A stretch of DNA of 43,038 bases from CAYYYP01 sp964475985. GTDB taxonomy: Bacteria; Bdellovibrionota; UBA1018; CAYHWW01. The notes under the pieces were generated by a model. It was not told where the DNA came from and searched no databases. It saw nothing but the letters and a program-made list of their open reading frames with translations. The translations under genes and the position numbers were made by a program. The DNA lies in assembly GCA_964475985.1 (NCBI GenBank), contig CAYYYP010000028.1:1-43038 (forward strand), in the 5' to 3' direction. Positions 17,285 through 24,497 of this stretch are shown here, piece by piece. Every line of letters begins with the position of its first letter. The stretch's first letter is position 1.

Positions 17285-18864
17285 TGGAATCAACGACTGC
17301 ACAAAATAAAAATGCAACCCTGGACGCCTTAACGGAAATCAAACAACAGGCACGAGGTATGGGCGGCCCCGACGCCATTCGTAAACAAAAAGCATTAAAT
17401 AAGTTAACCGCCCGTGAGCGAATTGACACGCTGGCCGATGCGGGCACGTTTTTAGAGATGGGGTTACTAGCGGATCACTCTCCTCATAACCGGGATCTTG
17501 AGGGAAAACCAACGCCCGCCGATGGCGTCATCACCGGGACCTGCCTTATGGAGGGCAGGCCCGTGGCTCTTATCGCCTACGACTTCACCGTACTTGCCGG
17601 GACCATGGGTGAAATCGGAGAACGAAAAACCAAACGCATGCGGGAACTTGCCCTTGATCAACGAATTCCATTGATATGGCTTTTGGACTCAGCGGGTGCT
17701 CGTGTTCAGGAAGCGGCCGGTGCGCAATTCGCCGGCACTGGGGATTTATTTTTTGAGCAGGTTCAGGCCTCGGGCGTCATCCCACAAATTGCGGCGGTGA
17801 TGGGCCCTACGGCGGCTGGTACTTCCTACATCGCAGCACTTGCGGATTACACCCCCATGGTGAAAGGCACGGGTAGCATGGCTTTAGCTGGGCCGCCACT
17901 CGTGAAGGCCGCCATAGGAGAAGACGTGACCACCGAAAACTTAGGTGGTTCTCGCGTTCATTGCCAAGTGAGCGGAGTAGGGGATGCGGAATTTGATTCT
18001 GATCAAGATTGTCTTGAGTCCATTCGTCGTTACTTAAGCTTTTTCCCCAGTCACTGCCGTGCTAGCGCGCCCGTGCGGCGGGACATGCGTGGACTTAAAT
18101 TAGAAATGGATGATTCCATTCTTTCCGTTGTGCCGGAAGATCCAAGACGAGCCTACGATATGCATAAAGTGATCGAAAAAATCGTAGATTTTGGCCTAGA
18201 CTGGCGCGCCGGCGGATTTTTTGAAATCAAACCTGGATTTGCAAAAAGTATCCTTACGGGATTTGCAAGAGTCATGGGGCACCCGGTGGGAATTTTGGCG
18301 AACCAGCCCAGTTTTTTGGGTGGTGCAATCGATGTTGATGCCTCGGATAAGGCCGCAAGGTTTCTCATGACCTGTGAAGCCTTTGGGCTTCCCGTTTTAT
18401 TTCTGCACGACTGCCCAGGCTTTATCGTGGGGTCCCGTATGGAACACGCTGGCATCATTCGGCATGGCGCAAAATTTTTGCACGTGGTGGGCAGCCTTAC
18501 CGTACCGAAATTAAGTGTGGTGATCCGCAAATCCTATGGCGCAGGCTATTACGTGATGTGCGGAAAGGGCCTGAGGCCCGACTTGCTCGTGGGTTGGCCT
18601 AATGCAGAGATATCTCTGATGGGGGCGGAAGGCGCCGTGAACATTGTGACTAAGAATCAAACGGACTTAGGCAGCGATGATAAAAAGGAAAAGGTAAAAC
18701 AATACCGAGCGCAAATTGGTGGACTTCGCTCAGCTAAACTTGCACTGATTGATGATCTCATTGACCCCCGAGAAACTAGAATGGTGCTGATGCGAGCGCT
18801 TCAGTTTTGCTTCAATAAAAAAACTTTAAAACACCGCAAACGCATGGGCGTCATGCCCGTCTAA
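17284..18864 (+). CDS. Acyl-CoA carboxylase beta subunit (carboxyltransferase)
   Basis: The 526-residue protein is the carboxyltransferase half of a biotin-dependent acyl-CoA carboxylase. It moves CO2 between carboxybiotin and the acyl-CoA. Both crotonase-like halves are present: the first with NKLTARERIDTLADAGTFLEMGLL, DSAGARVQEAAGAQFAGTGDLFF and GPTAAGTSYIAALADYTPMV, the second with GILANQPSFLGGAIDVDASDKAARF, LHDCPGFIVGSRMEHAGIIRHGAK and RKSYGAGYYVM. Propionyl-CoA, methylcrotonyl-CoA and geranyl-CoA carboxylase beta chains share these features. After an isovaleryl-type dehydrogenase, methylcrotonyl-CoA is one candidate. The matching biotin carboxylase/biotin carrier alpha subunit is absent here and must be encoded elsewhere. 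The start overlaps the upstream stop by one base. Confidence 0.92.
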   Translation: MESTTAQNKNATLDALTEIKQQARGMGGPDAIRKQKALNKLTARERIDTLADAGTFLEMGLLADHSPHNRDLEGKPTPADGVITGTCLMEGRPVALIAYDFTVLAGTMGEIGERKTKRMRELALDQRIPLIWLLDSAGARVQEAAGAQFAGTGDLFFEQVQASGVIPQIAAVMGPTAAGTSYIAALADYTPMVKGTGSMALAGPPLVKAAIGEDVTTENLGGSRVHCQVSGVGDAEFDSDQDCLESIRRYLSFFPSHCRASAPVRRDMRGLKLEMDDSILSVVPEDPRRAYDMHKVIEKIVDFGLDWRAGGFFEIKPGFAKSILTGFARVMGHPVGILANQPSFLGGAIDVDASDKAARFLMTCEAFGLPVLFLHDCPGFIVGSRMEHAGIIRHGAKFLHVVGSLTVPKLSVVIRKSYGAGYYVMCGKGLRPDLLVGWPNAEISLMGAEGAVNIVTKNQTDLGSDDKKEKVKQYRAQIGGLRSAKLALIDDLIDPRETRMVLMRALQFCFNKKTLKHRKRMGVMPV

Positions 18865-18880
18865 TAAGAGGTGCTAATTC

Positions 18881-19753
18881 GTGGAAAATTCCCTCAAACA
18901 AAGACCCGTTATCATTTCGGCAGCCCTTACGGGCGCCGCCACTACGCGTAAACATTGCCAGGCTTTGCCCTATACACCGGTAGAAATTGCCATCGAAGCA
19001 AAACGAGCGTTTGATGCCGGAGCCACCGTGGTGCATATTCACGCAAGGGAGGACGACGGAAGGCCTACGTGGCGAGTTCCCGTGTTTGAAGCCATTCGTG
19101 AAGAAGTTGAAAAACTAAGTCCGGTGCTCATTAATTTTTCAACGGGTGGAATCGGCAATACCATCGAGGAGCGAACGGAAAATCTATCGTTAACTCGCCC
19201 GCACATCGCGGCGCTGAATATGGGCAGCATGAATTACGCGCTTTATTCCGAAAAAAAACACGCATTTTTAGCGGAAGAGATTTTCTTAAATCCTTTTCGT
19301 GACATCATCACCTGCTTAAATCGCATCCACGCGGCCGGCGCTAAACCGGAACTTGAATGTTTTGATGCGGGCCATGTGTTTAACGCAAACCCACTAATAG
19401 ATATGGGCCTTTTAAAGCCACCCATTCATTTTAGTTTTGTTTTAGGGGTCGTAGGCGGAATCGGCGCGACGCCTGAGTGCTTAAAGTTCATGAGTACACT
19501 GGTGGCCAAAGAAAATCACTGGCAGGTCATTGGCATTTCACGGGACCAGTGGCGCCTTTGTGAAGAGGCGTTGGAGCTGGGGGGCCATATTCGCGTAGGA
19601 TTGGAAGATAATTTCTACCTGCCCGATGGCACGACTATGGCGCGGAGTAATGGTGAGCTCGTTGAGCAAGCCGTTCAACTTGTTGAGCGTAGCGGTCGAA
19701 AGGTGGCAACGCTTGCTCAAACGAAGGAAGCGTTTGGTTTGGCGCTGGGCTAA
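18881..19753 (+). CDS. BKACE family beta-keto acid cleavage enzyme (DUF849)
   Basis: A 290-residue TIM-barrel enzyme of the 3-keto-5-aminohexanoate cleavage (Kce/BKACE) family. Members use a zinc ion to exchange acetyl-CoA with a beta-keto acid, giving acetoacetate and a new acyl-CoA. Zinc ligands are visible as His52 and His54 (VVHIHARED) and Glu242 (RVGLEDN). LINFSTGGIGNTIEER, ELECFDAGHVFNANPLIDMGL and FVLGVVGGIGATPE are typical family blocks. The GTG start at 18881 follows AAGAGGTG and lies 16 bp after the carboxyltransferase stop, so it completes a three-gene acyl-CoA operon. The last 119 bp overlap the end of the opposite-strand desaturase. The natural beta-keto acid is unknown. Confidence 0.88.
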   Translation: MENSLKQRPVIISAALTGAATTRKHCQALPYTPVEIAIEAKRAFDAGATVVHIHAREDDGRPTWRVPVFEAIREEVEKLSPVLINFSTGGIGNTIEERTENLSLTRPHIAALNMGSMNYALYSEKKHAFLAEEIFLNPFRDIITCLNRIHAAGAKPELECFDAGHVFNANPLIDMGLLKPPIHFSFVLGVVGGIGATPECLKFMSTLVAKENHWQVIGISRDQWRLCEEALELGGHIRVGLEDNFYLPDGTTMARSNGELVEQAVQLVERSGRKVATLAQTKEAFGLALG

Positions 19754-20609
19754 TTTGGTTTGTTTTTACTTTGGTTTTGATACGCATTTTTTCGAGACGT
19801 TCCAGCGGTGGAAGTTTAATGCCTCGGACAATGCCCACGATAGATAATGTTTTTAACACGTAGTAGGAAATATCAATTTCCCACCAGAAAAACCCCTGTT
19901 TGGTTGAAGCCATGTAGCAGTGATGATTATTATGCCAGCCCTCACCTAGGGTAATGAGTGCGAGCAGTGGATTGTTGCGGCTATCATCGGTGGTTTGATA
20001 ACGACGGGTACCAAAGACGTGGGAGAGGGAATTGATGGTCGCCGTTCCGTGGAAAAGCACTACGGTGCTGATGACCCAGCCCCAAACAAAATAGGGCATT
20101 CCGCCTACGGCGTAAAATAGCCCGCCCAATGCGAGACCTGGGGCCAAATGATATTTATTTAGCCAAATAAGTTCCGGAAACTTCTTAAGATCGGGAATGA
20201 GTTCCCACCTTGTTTCATCAAAAGCATTGGAGAGCACCCAGCCGATGTGGGACCACCAAAAGCCATCTTGAACGGGGGAATGAATATCCTCCTTAGCATC
20301 CGAGAATCGGTGGTGGTGACGGTGATTCGCTGCCCACCAAAGGGGGCCCTTTTGCACGGCACTGGTTCCTAATGTTGCCATGACGAATTGCGAAAAACGT
20401 CCCAGCTGATACGATTTATGGGAAAAATAACGGTGATAACCCGCCGTAATGGCAAACATACGTACGAAATAACTACCAAGGCATAACGCTACGAGGGGCA
20501 AAGTTGGAGGGAAAAGAAAAAGCCCGACCACGGCTCCAAGGTGAAGCAGGATGAAGGGACTGGATTTGACGAAGTCAAAACGCTTTTTTGAAATGGGTAT
20601 GATGGGCAT
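19635..20609 (-). CDS. Acyl-CoA/acyl-lipid delta-9-type fatty acid desaturase
   Basis: The 324-residue integral-membrane di-iron enzyme inserts a double bond into a fatty acyl chain. The three His boxes are present: HRYFSH (59-64), HRHHH (96-100) and HNNHH (226-230), plus the final HVFG/TRRYQTTDDSRNN block of bacterial stearoyl-CoA-like desaturases. Four membrane segments flank them at about 19-47, 72-88 and 155-190. After about residue 284 the chain continues into a polar tail rich in Pro, Gln and His. This tail is read entirely from the antisense of the BKACE 3' end (19635-19753), so it is probably a recent extension past a lost stop. ATG 20609 has only a weak ribosome-binding site. Confidence 0.92.
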   Translation of the reverse strand: MPIIPISKKRFDFVKSSPFILLHLGAVVGLFLFPPTLPLVALCLGSYFVRMFAITAGYHRYFSHKSYQLGRFSQFVMATLGTSAVQKGPLWWAANHRHHHRFSDAKEDIHSPVQDGFWWSHIGWVLSNAFDETRWELIPDLKKFPELIWLNKYHLAPGLALGGLFYAVGGMPYFVWGWVISTVVLFHGTATINSLSHVFGTRRYQTTDDSRNNPLLALITLGEGWHNNHHCYMASTKQGFFWWEIDISYYVLKTLSIVGIVRGIKLPPLERLEKMRIKTKVKTNQISPAPNQTLPSFEQALPPFDRYAQQVERLAQRAHHYSAP

Positions 20610-20675
20610 GAGCCTATTATGCCGCAGCGGTGGAATTCGTTTTGTAAGGTTTGTGTAAGATTTAAGGCTATGGGC

Positions 20676-21515
20676 TTATCGCCGCCGATTGCTCCGCTCA
20701 AGCCAGGCGAAAAAATGGCGTTCAAAAAGGCCATTTAGTTTTTCAATGAGGGGTAGGTAAGGTTTCATGGAAATACCCTTTTTTTCCATCAACTCCCGGT
20801 CACTTGAATCTGTGAGGTAGGCATTCACTTCATCTTCAAACACGGCATCGTGATAATTTTGTAGATAGATTCTGAGGGGAAAAAGATTTTCAGTACTCAG
20901 GATTTGAAAAATTTTTTGACGATAATTTCTATCAAAATGAAAAAGGGAATGCGCCAGTTCGTGTCTTGCGACGGCGATTTCTTCTAAGGGTTGCCGAGGA
21001 TTGTCTTTAAAACCTGCGATGACGTAAAAGTCTTCTGGTCCAAAGGATCTGAACATATTTAAGAGCCAGAGTTCGCGGTCAGAGAGTGGGTCAAACGCGC
21101 CCTTATAGAATGGTTGTAGGACTGAGGAAGGAATATTAAAACCCGCCCAATCTTGTTCATAGGTGAAGGTCTTGGTTCCGCGTCTTTCCATGTACCAAGC
21201 CTTAAATTCATTAAAGGAAAAAACTTGGTGTCGAAATTTTGGGGACTCGTAAAATTGCTCAAATCTTAAAAAGGTGGAGGCGGCCTCTGCGGTTGAGTCA
21301 AATAAAAGATAAAATACCCTAGGCATGATCTCGCGGATTTCCACCGGCCCACCGCCGGGTAATTTTACGTTCATATCCGGCGCAAGGGATAAAACTTCTC
21401 CAAGATATTCCCGGCAAGTGCGGGAATGCTTCGGGTCGGCGTGGGAGATCGCGGGGTTTAGTAGAAATATTAACCCCAAAACGAAAAGCCATTTGATATT
21501 CTTTAGGAAACCCAT
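20676..21515 (-). CDS. Secreted putative zinc metallopeptidase (HExxH)
   Basis: The 279-residue protein has a signal peptide (MGFLKNIKWLFVLGLIFLLNPAISHA, cleavage near 26) and one clear metalloprotease motif: HELAH at 185-189 in EEIAVARHELAHSLFHF. It is followed about 40 residues later by FEDEVNAYLTD (Glu227, Glu229), which could give the third zinc ligand as in gluzincins. The rest is not recognised. No propeptide or attachment motif is evident, so it should act in the periplasm or outside, possibly on a host or cell-wall protein. The frame is open 40 codons upstream of ATG 21515, but only this start yields a signal peptide. Its gene is divergent from the PLP enzyme. Confidence 0.65.
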   Translation of the reverse strand: MGFLKNIKWLFVLGLIFLLNPAISHADPKHSRTCREYLGEVLSLAPDMNVKLPGGGPVEIREIMPRVFYLLFDSTAEAASTFLRFEQFYESPKFRHQVFSFNEFKAWYMERRGTKTFTYEQDWAGFNIPSSVLQPFYKGAFDPLSDRELWLLNMFRSFGPEDFYVIAGFKDNPRQPLEEIAVARHELAHSLFHFDRNYRQKIFQILSTENLFPLRIYLQNYHDAVFEDEVNAYLTDSSDRELMEKKGISMKPYLPLIEKLNGLFERHFFAWLERSNRRR

Positions 21516-21633
21516 GATTCCACTACCCAAGGTTTGATAACGCACTAGGTTTATCTGCGCAATCCTCCTCACCCAGTGCTTAGGCAAAATTTCTAGCTTT
21601 TCATCATTGGCAACTCGGCTAAGAATCAAAAGC

Positions 21634-22905
21634 ATGCCGTTTGAAAAACATTACGAAAAAAGCGTTGGTAAATTCAGCGATCGCCTGCACTTTGCCGCCC
21701 ACAGCCACCATCCTTGGCCAGATGTTACCCAGGCTGCCCAACTCAAGGCGTGGGATTTTGCCGCCGAACATTTGGATCAGAAATGGCGTATTTGGTTTGG
21801 AAATAATTTTCCCAAGCTTGAACACAAACTCTCCCAGTTGCTTAATGTAAAACTCGACGATCAAGGCCAGCAGACTTTTGCCTTCGGTCCAAATACGCAT
21901 CAACTGCTTTGTACTATTTTAAGCGCCCACCCCGAGTTTGGCGAGCGGCCTCTACGCGTCGTCGCTTCCGACAGCGAATTCCACAGCTTTTCAAGGCAAA
22001 TTAGCCGTCTTTCCCAGTGGAGGTTAGGGGATAAAAAGGATCCCGCTGTGGAACTCATAACCGTTCCGACATTACCGCTATCGGAATTTGGAAAAAACTT
22101 AGAAAATACACTCCGGCGTGAAAAAAATATCGATGTACTTTTTCTAAGCCAAGTTTTTTTCAATCATGGTGGTTATCTCAGGGATCTAGAGACCATCGTA
22201 GGAGTTTTTAGAAAATATTTCCCGGACATCCAAAAAAGTTGGACCATCGTAGATGGTTACCACGCCCTTGGCGCCGTACCCGTTGACCTCTCAAGAATTC
22301 AAACCGACATTTTTTATTTAGGGGGCGGTTATAAATATTTACAGGCTGGGGAGGGCGCGTGTTTTGCGTTTGTACCAAAACCCCTCTCAAGCTTAAACCC
22401 GGTGCTCACGGGTTGGTTCTCAGAATTCGGCGCCCTCAGTAAACCTAGTCGTGGGATAAGCATTGCCTATGGGGCAAGGGGGGCAGCCCTCTCCGGGGCC
22501 ACCCAAGACCTTTCGGCCTGGTTTCGTTTGGCTAGTGTATTTGATTTTTGGGAAACGGAATTTGGAAGCATTACGGAGGCTGTGAAACAAGCCCGACAAC
22601 ATGTTTTGGATTTACAAGACCACTGGTTACAAAAATGGCAGGTATTCTTAAATGAAAGAAATTTAGGTGTGAAAGTGCCGTTGCATACTGACCAAAACCA
22701 AAGGGGAAATTTTTTAGCCATTCCACTGGAGGGCTTTATCGTTACGGCCGAAAGATTAGTCAAAGACTTAGAAAATCTGAATTTAATCACCGATGCTAGA
22801 GGAATAAATTGGCGAGTTGGCTTCGGCATCTATCAAACGCGGGCCGACATCGAGCGGTTTTTTGAGCGAATGGCCACACTAGAATACTTCAAATGCGCAA
22901 AGTAG
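21634..22905 (+). CDS. PLP-dependent aminotransferase class V / kynureninase-like protein
   Basis: The 423-residue fold-type I PLP enzyme has HFAAHSHHPWPDVT near the N-terminus, FGPNTHQLLCTIL, a cofactor-binding TIVDGYHALGAVPVDLS (Asp and His contacting the pyridine ring) and the Schiff-base Lys234 in YLGGGYKYLQAGEGACF. The latter pattern resembles kynureninase and cysteine-desulfurase-like class V enzymes. A tryptophan-degradation context is missing, so kynureninase itself is not asserted. The ATG at 21634 lacks a clear Shine-Dalgarno, and a TTG at 21607 would add nine residues. It ends 1 bp from the convergent response-regulator stop. Reaction unknown: desulfurase, lyase or transaminase are all possible. 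Confidence 0.75.
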   Translation: MPFEKHYEKSVGKFSDRLHFAAHSHHPWPDVTQAAQLKAWDFAAEHLDQKWRIWFGNNFPKLEHKLSQLLNVKLDDQGQQTFAFGPNTHQLLCTILSAHPEFGERPLRVVASDSEFHSFSRQISRLSQWRLGDKKDPAVELITVPTLPLSEFGKNLENTLRREKNIDVLFLSQVFFNHGGYLRDLETIVGVFRKYFPDIQKSWTIVDGYHALGAVPVDLSRIQTDIFYLGGGYKYLQAGEGACFAFVPKPLSSLNPVLTGWFSEFGALSKPSRGISIAYGARGAALSGATQDLSAWFRLASVFDFWETEFGSITEAVKQARQHVLDLQDHWLQKWQVFLNERNLGVKVPLHTDQNQRGNFLAIPLEGFIVTAERLVKDLENLNLITDARGINWRVGFGIYQTRADIERFFERMATLEYFKCAK

Positions 22906-22906
22906 A

Positions 22907-23572
22907 TTATCGCCTAAATTCAAATCCAAGGCCACGATGGGTAAGAAAGTGCATGGGCTGATCTGGGTTCTTTTCAAATTTTTTCCGGAGCCTTCCCATG
23001 AAATAATCAACTGTTCGGGTTTGGGGAACCCATTGAAAACCCCAAACTTCCTTTAAAAGTTCTTCGCGACTTAAAATGGAGTTTGCTTCTTTGATAAGCT
23101 CCGATGCCAAACGAAACTCTAATCGCGTAAGTTTCACCCAGCCGCTAGGGCCCCGGATGCTGGAAATCTTTGGGTTGATTTCCCACGCTTTAAGTTCAAC
23201 GGGCTCGCCAGTTCTTCTTAAGACGGCCTTAATCCGGGCAGATAACTCGTCCAATGAAAAAGGTTTAGGTAAGTAATCATCGGCCCCAGCTTCAAGGCCT
23301 TGGATCCGATCATGAAGCTGACCTTTTGCCGTGAGTAAAATGACCGGAGTACCTAAACCCTGCTTTCGTCGCCTCTCAAGCCAGGTTGCCCCGTCGCCAT
23401 CGGGCAACATCCGATCCAGGAGAATCAGGCAAGGATCCTGCGTTTTTAGCGCCACGTCGGCATCGGCCAGCGACGTGGCATGCACCGACTTCATTTCTAA
23501 AGTGCCAAGCGCTAGCGCTAAAGCCCTTGAGAAATCCACTTCATCATCCACGATAAGAATGACCTTACCCAT
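22907..23572 (-). CDS. OmpR/PhoB-type response regulator
   Basis: The 221-residue two-component regulator has an N-terminal receiver domain with acidic pocket VDDE, phosphoacceptor Asp53 (LILLDRMLPDGDG), Thr in LLTAKG and Lys in YLPKPF. A winged-helix DNA-binding domain (about 130-221) follows with VKLTRLEFRLASELIKEANSILSREELLKEVWGF and RTVDYFMGRLRKKFEKNP...HFLTHRGLGFEF. ATG 23572 overlaps the stop of the histidine-kinase gene by 8 bp (ATGGGTAA), so the pair is translationally coupled and surely cognate. An upstream start at 23608 would lie inside the kinase gene and is less likely. Regulon unknown. As part of the rdgB-nucleotidase-prkA operon it may control stress or stationary-phase physiology. 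Confidence 0.95.
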   Translation of the reverse strand: MGKVILIVDDEVDFSRALALALGTLEMKSVHATSLADADVALKTQDPCLILLDRMLPDGDGATWLERRRKQGLGTPVILLTAKGQLHDRIQGLEAGADDYLPKPFSLDELSARIKAVLRRTGEPVELKAWEINPKISSIRGPSGWVKLTRLEFRLASELIKEANSILSREELLKEVWGFQWVPQTRTVDYFMGRLRKKFEKNPDQPMHFLTHRGLGFEFRR

Positions 23573-24491
23573 GGGGAATCTCCAAACAAAATTTGGCGCC
23601 TCGGCCAATGCCCGGACTTGATGCGGTAATTTTTACGCCAAGGGATTTTGCGGCTCGGGAAACGAAATACAACCCAAGGCCCGTACCTGTGGTTTGAAAG
23701 GCGGCCGGTCCCGTCCGGGCAAATCGTTTGAAAATTCGTTTGGCATCCCGTGGGGAAAAACCCATGCCCTGATCTTCAATTTCCAGAAGGGCCGAGTGCC
23801 TTTCATTCATGCGGGTGCGCACCACCACCTGAGCGCCGTGTGTGCCTGAGAATTTTTTGGAGTTATCCATGAGGTTGCGCAAAATGAGCTCCAGCAATTT
23901 CTCGTTGCCGAAAAACCTAACTTTTAAAGGTTCCCCTTCACGTTTCAGGGTTGCGCTCTCGCCAAGAATATCCTGCCACTGAGGCCAGGATGCCTCAATC
24001 CAATCTTCAATGAAAACGGTTTGACGGGAGAGGTGGCCTAGGTTTTTAAAAAGTTTTCGGGGCGAAGCATTTTGTTCAAGCCTTGCCATTTCCAAAAGAG
24101 TTTCCACTTCAGTTTTAAGCCGCTGCAGTTCCCGGTCGTGAGATTGCCAGAGCCTTTTAACGTTCTCGGCCGAAAGCGAGTTTTCACTTTTGCGCAAAAG
24201 GTCAGAGGTGAGCTCAAGGGTAGCAAGGGGAGTTTTTAACTCGTGGCTCACTTGAGCTAAAAACTCTTGATGTAACTGCGAAAGAGTCATTTCACGCAAA
24301 AGCCTTATGAAAAAAAGAATCAGCGCCCCAAGCGCACCCAAAAAACCAAGGGAGCCCAGGATGATGCCAAGCACTTGGGCCCTAGGTGAAGGATGCTTCA
24401 CCAAAACTACATTCCAACTTGTGGCGAGAATGGCCAGAAGACCTATGGTGAGAACAAAAAGAAAAACCCAAAACCAACGCCTAGGCGCCAT
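23565..24491 (-). CDS. Membrane sensor histidine kinase
   Basis: The 308-residue protein has two N-terminal membrane segments (about 7-28 and 40-64) separated by a very short loop. It thus has no real periplasmic sensor and probably senses the membrane or an intracellular signal. The dimerisation/phosphoacceptor domain carries His83 in LAQVSHELKTPLATLELTSDLL. The ATPase domain shows the N box (LILRNLMDNSKKFS), G1 (EIEDQGMGFS), F box (IFKRFAR) and G2 (TGTGLGLYFVSRAAKSLG). The start lies 6 bp after the prkA stop and the end overlaps the response regulator by 8 bp. Together these make a compact signalling unit downstream of prkA. Confidence 0.94.
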   Translation of the reverse strand: MAPRRWFWVFLFVLTIGLLAILATSWNVVLVKHPSPRAQVLGIILGSLGFLGALGALILFFIRLLREMTLSQLHQEFLAQVSHELKTPLATLELTSDLLRKSENSLSAENVKRLWQSHDRELQRLKTEVETLLEMARLEQNASPRKLFKNLGHLSRQTVFIEDWIEASWPQWQDILGESATLKREGEPLKVRFFGNEKLLELILRNLMDNSKKFSGTHGAQVVVRTRMNERHSALLEIEDQGMGFSPRDAKRIFKRFARTGPAAFQTTGTGLGLYFVSRAAKSLGVKITASSPGIGRGAKFCLEIPHG

Positions 24492-24497
24492 GGGAGC

